DNA from: Protula sp. h YS-2021
Taxonomy: Eukaryota > Annelida > Polychaeta > Sabellida > Serpulidae
Length of the DNA stretch: 64,000 nucleotides
Reading direction: 5' to 3'
Assembly: GCA_949752745.1 (NCBI GenBank)
Contig: OX457025.1
Span: 50,581,601-50,645,600 of the forward strand
A program made the position numbers and the translations under genes. The notes beneath the pieces are model-generated. The model did no database searches. It was not told the DNA's origin and was given only the letters and a program-made list of their open reading frames with translations. This document shows positions 44,657 to 55,085 of this stretch, piece after piece. The first letter of the stretch is position 1; the number at the start of each line of letters is the position of its first letter.

Positions 44657-45670
44657 TATGAGCCGTCTCGAGGAGGCCATGCATATGGCTCTTGCCTTTT
44701 GAGTGAATTGGAAAACTTTTGAATTATTTTTTTCGGAATTTTTGAAAAAAATTAAATGAATCTCCTCCTACAGCGCGTAAACGCAAGTAAAATGAACTTG
44801 TGCAATAGTCAGATTTAACAACCGAACATCGTCGCAAGTTACATAAATATGCGCAGTAGTCCAAAATAAGCGCTGCGCATCGATGCACGTAAAACAGACA
44901 TGCGCATTGGTCCGAAATGTGAACCGCGCATCGGTGGAAAATAAATAAACATGCGAACTCTCCAAAATAAGCACCGCGCATCAACGCAAGTTGAATAAAC
45001 ATGCGCACTGGGCCGAAAAAAATGAACCAGGCATCGACGCAAGTTGAATAGACATGTGCAGTGGTCCGAAATGCAAACCGCGCATCAACGCAACCCAAAG
45101 AAACATGCGCACTGGTCCGAAATGCGAAGCACATATCGAGACAAGTTAAATAAACTTGCGCACTGGTCTGAAATAAGAACCGCACATCAACACAAGGTAA
45201 ACAAATATGCCCACTGATCCGAAATAAGAACCACACATCAACACAAGGTAAATAAACATGCGCATTTATCCGAAATAAGAACCGCTCATCAACAAAAGAT
45301 AAATAAACATGCATGCTGGCCCGAAATGCAAACCGCACATCAACGCAAGTTAAATAAACATGTGCACTGTTCCAAAATGAGAGCCGCACATCAACGCAAA
45401 TTAAATAAACAGGCGCACTTATCTGAATAAGAACCGCGCATCGAGGCAGGTTACATAAATAAGTACACTGGTCCGAAATGCGAGCGTTGTTTGAAGGTAT
45501 CTATGGCTGACTGTCCAGTCTACCAGAGATACGAAAAATCTGCTCTATGTTCTGGTCCGGTGCTAAATTAATTATTGAGCTAGCTCTTTGCCGTCTCATC
45601 TTTTGAAGCCCAATTTTTCAGGGAAATTCCCTTACTCATGCACGCTGGATTAGGTCTTATTGCTTTTCGT
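44657..45670. repeat. Second composite copy: one 145-bp monomer, 51-bp minisatellite block 2, spacer
   Basis: Begins with ATGAGCCGTCTCGAGGAGG (compare 42053), passes at CTCCTCCTACAGCGC into about 14 copies of the 51-bp repeat (44770-45480), then into the same GTTTGAAGGTATCTATGGC spacer. The junction between repeat classes is the same as in block 1, so the whole module was duplicated and block lengths changed afterwards. Confidence 0.85.
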
Positions 45671-45714
45671 ATGTACGTGTGTAAACTTTTACTTTAATTA
45701 AAATGCTTCCTCTC

Positions 45715-46015
45715 CCTCAGTTTTGATCGGATTCCTCTCAAATTTTAAACGAATGTGCTCCAGGTATGCCTCTCTTTGAAAAATTTTTTTTTGGCGATCC
45801 GCCAAAAATTGGCTAAATGGGGGGCATTTAAAATTTTTCGGTTGCCAATTTTCAAATTGGTTCTCCAACAATTTTGATCGGTTTCCTTCCCAATTTTGGA
45901 CATTTCTTCTCCAGGTAGGCCTGTCTTGAAAAATTACTTTTTTTTTTGGCGATCCACTAAAAATTGGCTAAATGGGGGCATTTAAAAATATTTAGTACCA
46001 ATTTTCAACTCTTCT
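45715..46015. repeat. ~148-bp tandem duplication
   Basis: Two copies anchored by TTTTGATCGG, CTCCAGGTA, GGCGATCC and AATTGGCTAAATGGGGG, spaced about 148 bp, with a partial third. Another satellite class inside the TIR element. Confidence 0.8.
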
Positions 46016-46413
46016 TTTGGCACAATGTGACCGGATTCCTTTATAAATTTGGAAAGTACAATCCGGTATGCAAAACAATTTTTAATCGTTGTGAAAACGA
46101 GCATTATAAATTCAGGGTTCGCGTTGGCGGGGTTTTTGTCCACTTTTTGGGCATTTTTTACGCAATGACTCACTTTTTCGAAACTCACCGAGTTTTTCTG
46201 GACCTAACTGAGTCACACTTTCCCTTTTTGACTCACTTTCCTGAGAACCCAGCACGAACCTTGAAATTACAAAAAAAATGATACAATATGATTAACATTA
46301 ATGTTTTCTCGATCTTCAGCAAAATAGGAATTATCCTTTTTTTTCATACTTTTTTTTATCCTTTTTTATCCTTTTTTTATCCTTTTTTTCTTGACGACTC
46401 CGTGGCAACACTG

Positions 46414-46419
46414 CATTTA
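46414..46419. repeat. Target-site duplication (right) of the satellite-bearing TIR element
   Basis: CATTTA, matching 40481-40486. It overlaps the LTR edge. Confidence 0.75.
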
Positions 46420-47050
46420 TAAAGTGGCCTTTTTGGCTCAACTGTACGGTGGCCGATAGTGGCCTTAAATCAAAGGCAGTACTTCGCGTTTCTTGTTGTT
46501 TTATTTGTTGCTGTTATCAAGCCTCGGAGTGATCTTTCGATCTGATCTCCTCTCCACCTGCTCTGATTTTTCAGGAGAAATCGTGCTCTTTATATATCGA
46601 GACTACGCGTCATCTCATTATACCATAAAATACATCAAATGACAATATAGCATAAATTAAATTCAACTGATGTTATTGTTAATCAAGTGTTCTCAGTGAG
46701 AACAGACGCCAACAATACCACAAAGAATCATAAAAACACAAAGAATAAAATAAAAGGAATTTACCCGATTGGTATTGAAATTACCCTAATTGGATAACGA
46801 CCCTAATTGCAACTTAAGTATTAAACTATCCTCAATAACAGGCTTAATTATAGCAACCCCAAAGGCGATATGACCATTTGTCATTTGGCGATAAATTTGG
46901 TCAAAGGATCAATAAGATTAGCGGCACAGATGGTCAGTCTATGACGTCTGCCCAATTTCGTAATAACACATCAAATAAATATTTTATTAGACGTTCAATT
47001 TCGGCATAAGGTTAAATTAACATAAAAATAGTAAAAAGAACTTTATTACA
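46418..47050 (-). repeat. 5' LTR of the Ty3/gypsy element
   Basis: About 633 bp, ~96% identical by eye to 21038-21665. It opens TGTAATAAAG at 47050 on the minus strand and ends ACTTTATA at 46418. The promoter of the element should lie within it. Confidence 0.93.
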
Positions 47051-47055
47051 AATAT
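47051..47055. repeat. Target-site duplication (right) of LTR element
   Basis: AATAT, matching 21033-21037. Confidence 0.55.
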
Positions 47056-47204
47056 GATTTTGTAAGGAACAATGAAATGGTAAAGTGGCTGGTTGCAATG
47101 TCCCTGGACATTCTTGTTCTTTTTTCTCCGTTATTTTTTTCTCCCATTCCATTATTTAACAGATTTCAACAATTTCATTGATTACTTACATTTCGTCAAG
47201 GGGT

Positions 47205-47430
47205 TATACCCGATAACTCGTCAATACGTACTCTAAAACCCGTCAAACCATGCTCAATTACTCGTAAACACATACTCGATAACTTGTCAATACATACTTG
47301 ATAACACATCAGTGCATATTCGATAACTCGTCAATGTGCATTTGTCGAGACATCAAGTTAATACGCAATAACTCGTCACTACATACTCAATAACGCACCA
47401 AGTGCATACTCGATAACTCGCCAGTTAAAA
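47205..47430. repeat. Degenerate minisatellite built on CTCGATAACTCGTCAATACA
   Basis: About eight or nine degenerate copies of ACTCGATAACTCGTCAATAC with 22-30 bp spacing. Non-coding. Confidence 0.8.
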
Positions 47431-49207
47431 AATACCTGTCAATCGCCAGAAGTAACTAAAACATTGTCACAGTGTTTATATTCATTCCCAGGGCTTTTCA
47501 AATTCGCTAGGCACAGGCAATTCAGTAGACAGAACGAAACACGGTTAACGCGAACATCTCAAAATTGTATCAGAAAGTGGGTTGGGGGGATATCAGCCCA
47601 AAATGACAGTGGGATCAACATCCTGTCACAGGTGGTTCACATGAACCGTTGAACGCCCCAAATCGAAAGAGTTTTATCCCAGTACATTTCTCTCGGTTTT
47701 CTGTGCGACCCTCTCTTATTACTTTGCCTGTTGGCCATGGACTACAATTAATTTTACATAGCTTTCTATATAACATTTTGAAATCTGGCACTCTCCACAA
47801 CATTGCACGATCTAAAACAACCACAAAATGAGATGTACTGGAGCTTTAGAAGAACAGAAATAGTTAGAAATATGGGGGTCTTTCGATTCGATTTTTTGCT
47901 GTGCTGATTTGAAAATAGCAACCCAAGTTGCTATTCCCAAATTTTGGCCGATTTCCACCTATATTTTGCTGATTTTTAAAAAAATGTTACGCATAAACCA
48001 ATAAATATTTCACAGCATTTTTTTTCTTAGAACAATCCAGCCTATTGTGAATATTTTACAACAATAACTTTTATTTATTGACTGCACATGTGTTAAATAA
48101 TAATATACTTACCGCGGCTCTGCTTTTGGTTTTATTCATTGCGTGTTTATGTTCTACCAGGAAATGTAATTGTGGTCCATGCCTGTTACAAATGCTTGCG
48201 TCCGACGCAATAATGGATATGCAATCCGTAGACGCAGCGTTTAAAAAAAGCGCCCTGCTTTTCCCAAAAAAAAAAAAAAAAAAAAAGGAACAAACTTGTG
48301 CCATAGTTTAATTCATGGCCAACAATTTGTTTGCATATGGCAAACTCAGCAACACACAGTTAAAGTTTTAAGAAGATTCTACAATTTTTTAGAAGGTTGG
48401 CAGTTTTTTTGCCAATCGCCATAAAAAGTAAATTTCTAGTAGACGGTTACCTAGGGAACTTTCCTGCTTAGTATTGGAAAGTTTCGAGCAAAACTCTAGG
48501 AGTCTTAGCATTTTGAAATATGGGTAAGAGAATAAGTGTCTAAATGTAAACCAAAAATCGAAAAAGTTTTGTGATTTTGGTCATTGTTGGCGAATCGTCA
48601 AAAAAAAAAAAAAATCCACAAGACGGTTGTCAGAGGAACATTCCTGTGCATTTTGGAAAGCATTGACCGAAAACTCCGAGCCTTAGCATTTTGAATTTCA
48701 AAATTGTAACAATTTATTTTTAGACCAATTTGGTCAATTTTTGTCAAATACCAAAAATTGGTTTATGGGTGGAGAGGGACTTACCTAACGAACAGTCGTG
48801 TGTGATATTGAAAAGCTCCTCCTGCTAGTTTTCGAGAAAACATTATCTAACACACACAACCACACACACACACACATGCCGCCGGCGGCGAAAAGTGATG
48901 GGTAAACTCTTCATCGACAAGTCGAAATCTGGGCTAAAAATCGACAAAAAATCAAATTAAATGGTACCACCACCTTTTCCGCGACACTTGATTAGTAAGG
49001 TATTGGTCTTCTCGTCGAGTTGTCACACGTGGCCTCCCCGACCTTGATCGGTCCTTAACGTCATTTGTCTCTCGATATTTTGACCAGATTTTACTGACTG
49101 CGAAATGCCAAAAAAAAAAAAAACCGCCGCGCTACAGCTTCATGTCTAGCGCCACTTTGCATACGGCCAACAGTGATGGCTCGGGTTACTGTTGGGATTT
49201 TCATTTT
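47431..49207. other. No gene recognised
   Basis: AT-rich DNA with A-runs (48268-48288, 48600-48614, 49110-49123), a (CA)n tract (48847-48875) and two similar segments around GACGGTT(A/G)(C/T)C near 48440 and 48622. The frame at 48078-48311 ends in a poly-lysine run encoded by the A-run and is not credited. Confidence 0.55.
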
Positions 49208-49950
49208 TAGCCCTCAGCCAATATTGGCTGAAGGCTATTGCTATGGCCGTGTCCGTCCGACCAAGAACAGTGGGCTCAGCTGGACTTGGAAATTTTTTAT
49301 TTGTACCATTATCAGGTTGGCTTAACATGTGGCTTGTGAACACTCTCTAGCCTACAATTCTTTACCAATTACTAAGATATTTCGAATATAGCTACTGTAT
49401 GGAGCAATGAAGATCCCTATTGTATATGAGCCATATCCGACCAAGGACAGTGGCTCAGCTGGACTTTGAAATTTGCACATTTCTACCAATATCAGGTTTT
49501 ATGACATGTGGCTTGTGAACACTCGCTAGCCTACAATTCTTTATCAATTAGTAAGATATTTTAGATATAGCTAGTATATAGACTAATAAAGATCTCTAAT
49601 GTTTATGAGCCATATGCGACTAAGGACAACGGCTAAGCTGGACTTGGAAATTTTTTATTTGTACCATTATCAAGTTTGCTTAACATGTGACTTGTGAACA
49701 CTCTCTAGCCTACAGTTATTTACCAATTACTAAAATATTTCGAATATAGCTACTGTATGGAGCAGTGAAGATCCCTATTGTTAATGAGTCATATCGAACC
49801 AAGAACAGTGGCTCAGCTGGACTTTGAAATTTCATCTTAAAGCACTGCCACCCTTTTTTTCTTTTCGGTGCTAGGGATTGAAATGAGCCTGTGACCGGCC
49901 TCAAAGCTACTATTTTCCTTGTTTCGAATATTCCGGCTGGCTGAGGGCTA
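49208..49950. mobile_element. Small TIR-bounded element containing a 181-bp tandem repeat
   Basis: TAGCCCTCAGCCA (49208-49220) and TGGCTGAGGGCTA (49938-49950) are exact 13-bp complements. The left end also holds the palindrome TCAGCCAATATTGGCTGA. Inside are four repeat starts (GACCAAGAACAGTGG type) at about 49257, 49438, 49618 and 49798. No transposase. No clear target-site duplication was found. Confidence 0.65.
49253..49835. repeat. 181-bp tandem repeat, about 3.2 copies
   Basis: Each copy has GGCTCAGCTGGACTT, TTGTGAACACTC(T/G)CTAGCC, a TATAGCTA motif and TGAGCCATAT or similar. Copies 1 and 3 share GGAAATTTTTTATTTG and GGAG near their ends, against copy 2, so a ~360-bp dimer is likely the duplicated unit. 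Confidence 0.88.
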
Positions 49951-50143
49951 TGCATCTCTGATGCCTGTGTTTGTGATTTGCGGAAGAAAGACAAGACAAT
50001 ATGGCTCGATATTACCCACCTTAAATGACAAGGCCGAGTTTGTGAGATTGCAGACTGATCAGTACACTGTCTTTCACACAAACGCAATGCCTGGGTGGAA
50101 TCTACCGCTCTTGGAACCGTTTCAGTGCCAAAGAGTTCTGTTA

Positions 50144-50384
50144 TACACCCTAGTTTATTTGTTTGTTTAGCATTTAACGCCCCGTTCTCTAACTAGGATT
50201 GGTATGTTAGGAGGCACTTGCTTCAGGAAAAAGTGGAAAAAAGGAAGAATGAAGAAATATTAAAAGAAGAGTTGAAAGCAAGAAATTCCGATTAGTCGCC
50301 TCTTAAGCCATGCGCGGAACAGAAAACAGTGGGTATATCCTTAAGATCCCACACCAAGCCAACAGGGGGAAATACAGCCTAGTT
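50144..50384 (-). mobile_element. SINE-like element, family 2, minus strand
   Basis: Body 50156-50372, flanked by TACACCCTAGTT and TACAGCCTAGTT (12 bp, one mismatch; included in the coordinates). On the minus strand it has ATACCCACTG, TTCTGTTCCG, GCATGGC, AGAGGCGAC, a T-rich centre, CTAGTTAGAGAACGGGGCG and an AAACAAACAAATAAA tail. It matches 60464-60691 throughout. No clear pol III A and B boxes were recognised, so the origin of the head is open. Confidence 0.82.
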
Positions 50385-52439
50385 ACATTTTTTTATGAAA
50401 AATGTACGTGTCAGAACAGATCCACAAACTTTTTATTCCGGACTTTTTGTTAGTACTGTATTGTGGAGGGGAGGGGGAATTTATGCATTGAAATGAAGAC
50501 AGTTAGTCAGTTCTGTATCACTGGCACATTAAATACAGAGACAGAATTCCTATGAATAAAAATTTGAAATATAATTCTCGATCTAGTAGGGATTTCTTCA
50601 ACTAATTTAACGTCTCACAAGATCAAATGAATCTGATTCTTTGTGTTTTCAGGAAAGGGAATTTTAAAATTAATGAATATTTCACATGAATACCGAACGG
50701 CGCTCTCAAGCGTTTTATGATTTACCCCGACCACGAAAAGACTGACCCCGATCTCGCGCTAGAATATAAAAGACTGACCCCGATCTCGCGCAAAACCGTG
50801 AAACAATAGAAATAACAGCCATGGCAAAGGTACGTTTCGAAGCTGACCAAAAACCCCTCCCTTAAGAATGAACTCCTAGAATGAAAAGAAACAGAGACTG
50901 CCTACTATAACACTTAGCATATTTTTAACTGCCAAGACAGGAGCAAAGCAGGAGCAATAGCTTTTCTGTAAAAAAAGACCTTCGATAGCTTTCATGAAAC
51001 TGAAACAGCCTTACAATTAAAATGCTCACAGGTTCGAAAATATTTCTTAACAAAACCGATTGAGTCATAAACGTCGGAAAAAATGTGAATTTCCGCTAAG
51101 TGAACAACTGCTTCTTGCAATTGAGCAACTCTAAGTTAAAATGTAAAAGACTGATCCAAATATTTAATGTGCTTACAAACATACGAAATATGTTGCAACT
51201 ACAGATGGTAAAGTACAGTGAAGTCAGTATTGGTACGTCATAATATCACCATAGCGGAGTATTAAACATTTTCATCATTGAGACATTTAAACAGAACATT
51301 GCAACGTCAATCGAACTTGGGCTTCGTTTACAAAATAAGCAGAAACAAACACTGCAATACCTGCTTTGATCAAAGTCCATGTTGCTAGCCTTGTTTGCGT
51401 TTTCACTGAATGCACAGATTACTTCCCAGATACCAGTCTAATAGAATTCGTAGCAATAAATTCATATGCAAACTAATTGTATGCTTACTAGTCGAAACAC
51501 ATAAGGGCACACCCATTAAGTAGGTGTGCACCAAAGGGGCAGTGAGGGTGGGGGCGGGGGCAAAGTTCATGCTGGTGGTACACAAATGTTCAAGCAAATA
51601 GATGAGGTCATAATCCATGCGAATAGGATACATACTTTCTGCATGACCGATGTATTTTACACAAAATTTCGTGAATTTCGGGCTTGATGACCTAAAAATA
51701 TCAAAGCAAATTACTTCGGTGACTCCATCAAACAACAGTCACAAAACCAATGAAGAATTGCCTCTTGAAAACGTCATTTTATTCACTGTATGACAGCCTG
51801 TGGAAATTTACCGAGATCAACGAAATACACAATTGCTGAACGTGTATTTCCTCAGATATTTTATATTGCCATTAAATATATAAAAAGCGCTGTAAGGTGA
51901 CATACAGCCGTTATGTACTCTGTACTTATTTGTTACATTTGTTGGCATATTGTACTTAAAATACTTACAAGCAGTGGTTCACGCAGACAGGCATGTTCTT
52001 GACTGGGTGATAAATTTTGAAAAATTTAAAAAAAAAAAAAAAGTTTCGTGTTCAGCATTACATTGCATTTTAACCAAAAATTGAAAGTCTGCGCTTGAAC
52101 TACTGTTGTATATTTTATGCATATGAATTATCAGCGAACACTAATGAATTAAAATAATAACTCATTAAGTCAAGATTTTGCTGTATAAACAATCTTAAAA
52201 TAACTGATGCTTTAGATTTCGAAGGCAAGAGACTTATCACGTGCATATCACAGTTCCATTGGTTTTATAATCTTCACTAGCATTGGATGAATGCACATAA
52301 ATAAAAATGGCTTTTGATATTCTATCAGCTTCTTGGTATGAGAATTAAATTTTCAGAAAAGTCAGGGAATAAACCAAAGAAATGCTTGAATAAAGAAAAA
52401 AAAACAGAACTCACTTTATGATTTGACACAGCATTCCGT
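50385..52439. other. No gene recognised
   Basis: AT-rich. A 21-bp motif AGACTGACCCCGATCTCGCGC occurs twice (50740 and 50772 region). A minus-strand frame of 110 codons at 51403-51735 has no recognisable domain and no flanking support, so it is only noted here. Confidence 0.55.
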
Positions 52440-53320
52440 TAGTACTGATGATTAGCTATCTCTCCCATAGTCTTAAAAGTCTTAAAATTTATACCATTCA
52501 CAGATGACACTAACATTTTTTATACAGGTAATGACGTACATGTGTGAGGTTATAAGTGGTGAATTGTTAAAACAAAATAAGTGGTTCCACTTGAATAAGC
52601 TTTCTTTGAATGTTTCCAAAATTAATTTTATTGTATTAAGTCAGTGTAAATCAAAGAATAACCTGATTATCTCCATAGGCAGGGAAAAAATATCCCAGGT
52701 TCAGTCAACTAAATTTCTCGGAGTAATTATAGATGAAAAGTTAAATTGGAAAGAACAAATTAGTAAAGTCAGGGTAAAATTAGCAAAGTGTGTTGCAATT
52801 ATGTATAAATTACGTTATGTGGTCAACGCTGATGCTCTTCTTTTGATATATTGTACTCTATTTCTTCCATATTTGTCATATTGTGCAGAGATCTGGGGAA
52901 ACACTTACGCTACAAATACTAAATCTTTTTACAGATTGCAGGAACGAGCCGTGAAAATTGTAAGTGGTGTTGGACTGTATGAACATTTAAATACATTATT
53001 TTATAATTCTTTGCTTCTAAAATTTTATGATATTGTAAAATTCAAAACTCTGATTATTTATGTTCAAGGCATATATCTATATGTGCCCTACCAAATGCAG
53101 TCCAATGGTTGTTCAAGATCGTAAATAATGAGCGGTCAACAAGGCAACAGGGAAACTTCATGGTGTTGTTTTCAAGACCTAACCGTAAAAACAAGTATTA
53201 GAGGAGTTAATCTTTGAAATTCCTTACCTCAAGACCGTAAATATTTACCAACTCTAGCCTCCTCCAAAGTAAAATTGAAAATGCAGTTTATTTCTAGCTA
53301 TGCACAACTTAATATGTGAA
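52440..53320 (+). pseudogene. Non-LTR retrotransposon RT fragment (3' half, different family from LINE A/B)
   Basis: At 52497 a frame reads FTDDTNIFYTG, the motif C region of a non-LTR RT. A frameshift follows and the frame at 52504-53124 continues with NKLSLNVSK, KFLGVIIDEKLNWKEQI, LPYLSYCAEIWG and RLQERAVKIV, the RT thumb and C-terminal region. A third frame near 53190-53320 gives NSLPQDRKYLPTLASS, typical of the end of CR1/Crack/Jockey-like ORF2. The N-terminal endonuclease and most of RT are missing. No RNase H, unlike LINE A. Clade not assigned. Confidence 0.85.
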
Positions 53321-53884
53321 CTACTCTATATTAACTACTTTGACATGCTCAAAACTTGAGAAATCAAATTGTAAATCTGTATATATTATGATTACTTATA
53401 GCTATCAGATTTCTCAAATTCGTGAACTTAATAAACCCACAAGAGTGTTATTGTACAGTATGCTAAAACTGCACATCGGCGATTGCCTCTGTTCTAAATT
53501 TATCAGCTTTTATGTGTTCTTTATTCGTTCTTCCAAATTGAAGCATTCCCGCTCGTTGACATCTTCAGTGCTACGGAATATTTACTTGCGCCACTGTTAC
53601 GCTCATTTCCCTTCAGTGCACAAACAACCCCTAACCCTCCCCCTTTTACCAACACAATACAAGCCCCTACTCGCGCCAGTACCCCGGAGTAGGAGGTAAT
53701 CGCGATGTAGCCAGCTTTTTTCTTTGTCGAATCCACGATGTCACGAATAAGGCCTTAGAAATTAAAAAAAAAAATGGAATTTTTATTTTTTAATTCTACC
53801 TCCAACATTCGTGTCACAAAATGCCTTTAAATAGGGTGGGATTTTCGCTATTGGCATCATTTTTTCTGCTTGCTTTGAAACATT
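53321..53884. other. No gene recognised
   Basis: The frame 53316-53699 overlaps the tail of the RT remnant and has no domain. A short A-run/T-run pair lies near 53765-53800. Confidence 0.5.
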
Positions 53885-53980
53885 ATGGCTGGCAAAAGAA
53901 AGTCTCACACGATCAAAGAGAAGCTCGACGTTTTGAAGCGCCTAAAAATGAAGTTAATTCTGTTTTTTCCTAAGCATTGA
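53885..53980 (+). pseudogene. Possible pogo/CENP-B-type helix-turn-helix start (31 codons)
   Basis: ATG opens MAGKRKSHTIKEKLDVLKRL, similar in style to the first helix of pogo/Tigger transposases and CENP-B, and then runs to a stop after 31 codons. No DDE domain follows in any frame. A short chance match is possible. Confidence 0.3.
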
Positions 53981-54299
53981 AATAGCTAGGAATAGACAGA
54001 GAAATGCTTCGAAACTAGTGAAAAATCAGGCAAACTTTCAAAAGCGTGATTTGAAAGTTGTTTGTTTTTCCTGTTTTTATTGAACGACAGCCCCGGGGCT
54101 TCTATTTGGTTTCAATATGAGAGCTTATTATCGGAAACTCCCGGTAACAGCAAGTGTAACAGATCAGAGGTGACATGGTGCAAACTGCGTTGAGGACGGT
54201 CATGAATACAAATCTTACGGTAGCGGACTTGGTGTTTTTTTTTCTTGAGATTGTACACTTTTATATGACCCCTAAATTCAAGACATGTGTTAAAGTCAG

Positions 54300-55085
54300 G
54301 TGATCCCTGTGCTTGGTTTGTGATACGTGTTCTGATATACCGAAGAGGAGAGATTACCTTACTTGGTTAGGTATACGGCTGGCGAGGCGAAAATGTGCAT
54401 CGAGTGCTTTTTTCTGGTGGGTTCTCTCAGTGATTTTACAAACGCCTTTCGTTCTCTCGATCGCCGCTTTGGAAACACCTTTGTTATTGTTGAAAAATTG
54501 CGCGACAAGATAGATAATTTCCCAAGAATACAGAAAAGGGATTCTGCAAGCCTGAGGCATTTTGCAGATTACCTGCATCAATGCCGATCGTGTGTGACGA
54601 CCATTTCAGGTCTCCATTTCTTAGATGATCCTAGACAGAACAGGCGTCTATTGCACAAATTACCGGAGTGACTAGTTGAACGATGGAGAAGAAAGGTGGC
54701 TGGTCACAAGGAAGAAACATCCTCTTTTCCGTCTTTTGGAATGTTTGTTGCCTTTCTCCTCAGAGAAGCTGAAATCGCGAACGAACCGTTCACGAACTTG
54801 CATTCTGGTGAAAGCAAGGCAGGTCCTTCAAGTGTTCATAGTGGCCGAGGAAATCTACTTCTAACGCAGAAAGAATGATAAAATCACGTGCATTTATTGC
54901 TCAAAACTTGGTCACACGACAGAAAAAAGTTTGACAAGCTGTCTGTAAAGGAAAAGAACGCCCTTGTGTTGAAGCATAAACTTTGTAGAGGCTGTCTTTC
55001 TCCGGGACACATTGTTAAAAAATGCAACAGGAAGTCAAAGTGCTCAACTTGCAGCAAGAACCACCCAACCTGTTTGTATGACTGT
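54300..55085 (+). pseudogene. gag: BEL/Pao gag with zinc knuckles
   Basis: 54363-54671 encodes YTAGEAKMCIECFF, RSLDRRFGN and a C-terminal helical part, the pattern of Pao-type gag. Fragments at 54696-54878 continue it. Around 54890-55085 come CIYCSKLGH, then LCRGCLSPGHIVKKC (C-x2-C-x4-H-x4-C) and CSTCSKNH, the cysteine array that precedes protease in BEL/Pao elements. At least three frame changes separate the pieces. Confidence 0.82.

Larger units (their letters stand above)
40487..46413. mobile_element. 5.9 kb non-autonomous TIR element (hAT-like ends) loaded with tandem repeats
   Basis: CAGTGTTGCCAC at 40487-40498 is the exact complement of GTGGCAACACTG at 46402-46413; further inward both ends have TCGTC/GACGA and ATCCTTTTTT-type T-rich tracts. 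A 6-bp duplication CATTTA flanks it. The CAGTGTTGCCA terminus resembles hAT ends, but hAT usually makes 8-bp duplications, so the superfamily is unsettled. There is no transposase. The interior is ~145-bp repeats, a 51-bp minisatellite in two blocks, and ~148-bp repeats near the right end. It splits the 5' LTR from the primer binding site of the host element. Confidence 0.8.
21038..47050 (-). mobile_element. Ty3/gypsy-type LTR retrotransposon with env-like gene, inflated to 26 kb by nested insertions
   Basis: Two ~630-bp direct repeats bound it. On the minus strand the order is 5' LTR, primer binding site, gag, protease, RT, RNase H, integrase, envelope-like gene, polypurine tract and 3' LTR, the order of Ty3/gypsy elements that have acquired env (errantivirus-like or vertebrate-retrovirus-like layout). 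Without the three foreign insertions (22617-26946, 32657-38828, 40487-46413) it is about 9.6 kb. All internal genes carry stops and frameshifts, so it is inactive. The Asp-Thr-Gly protease, YLDD RT, HH-CC/DDE integrase and a GPY/F-like segment support the class. The clade within Ty3/gypsy would need a phylogeny. Confidence 0.93.

Noticed and set aside
48078..48311. 77-codon frame ending in poly-lysine
   Set aside because: The end is an A-homopolymer and no domain or flanking support was seen.
51403..51735. 110-codon minus-strand frame as a gene
   Set aside because: No recognisable motif, no repeat or neighbour support; kept only as a note in the intergenic entry.
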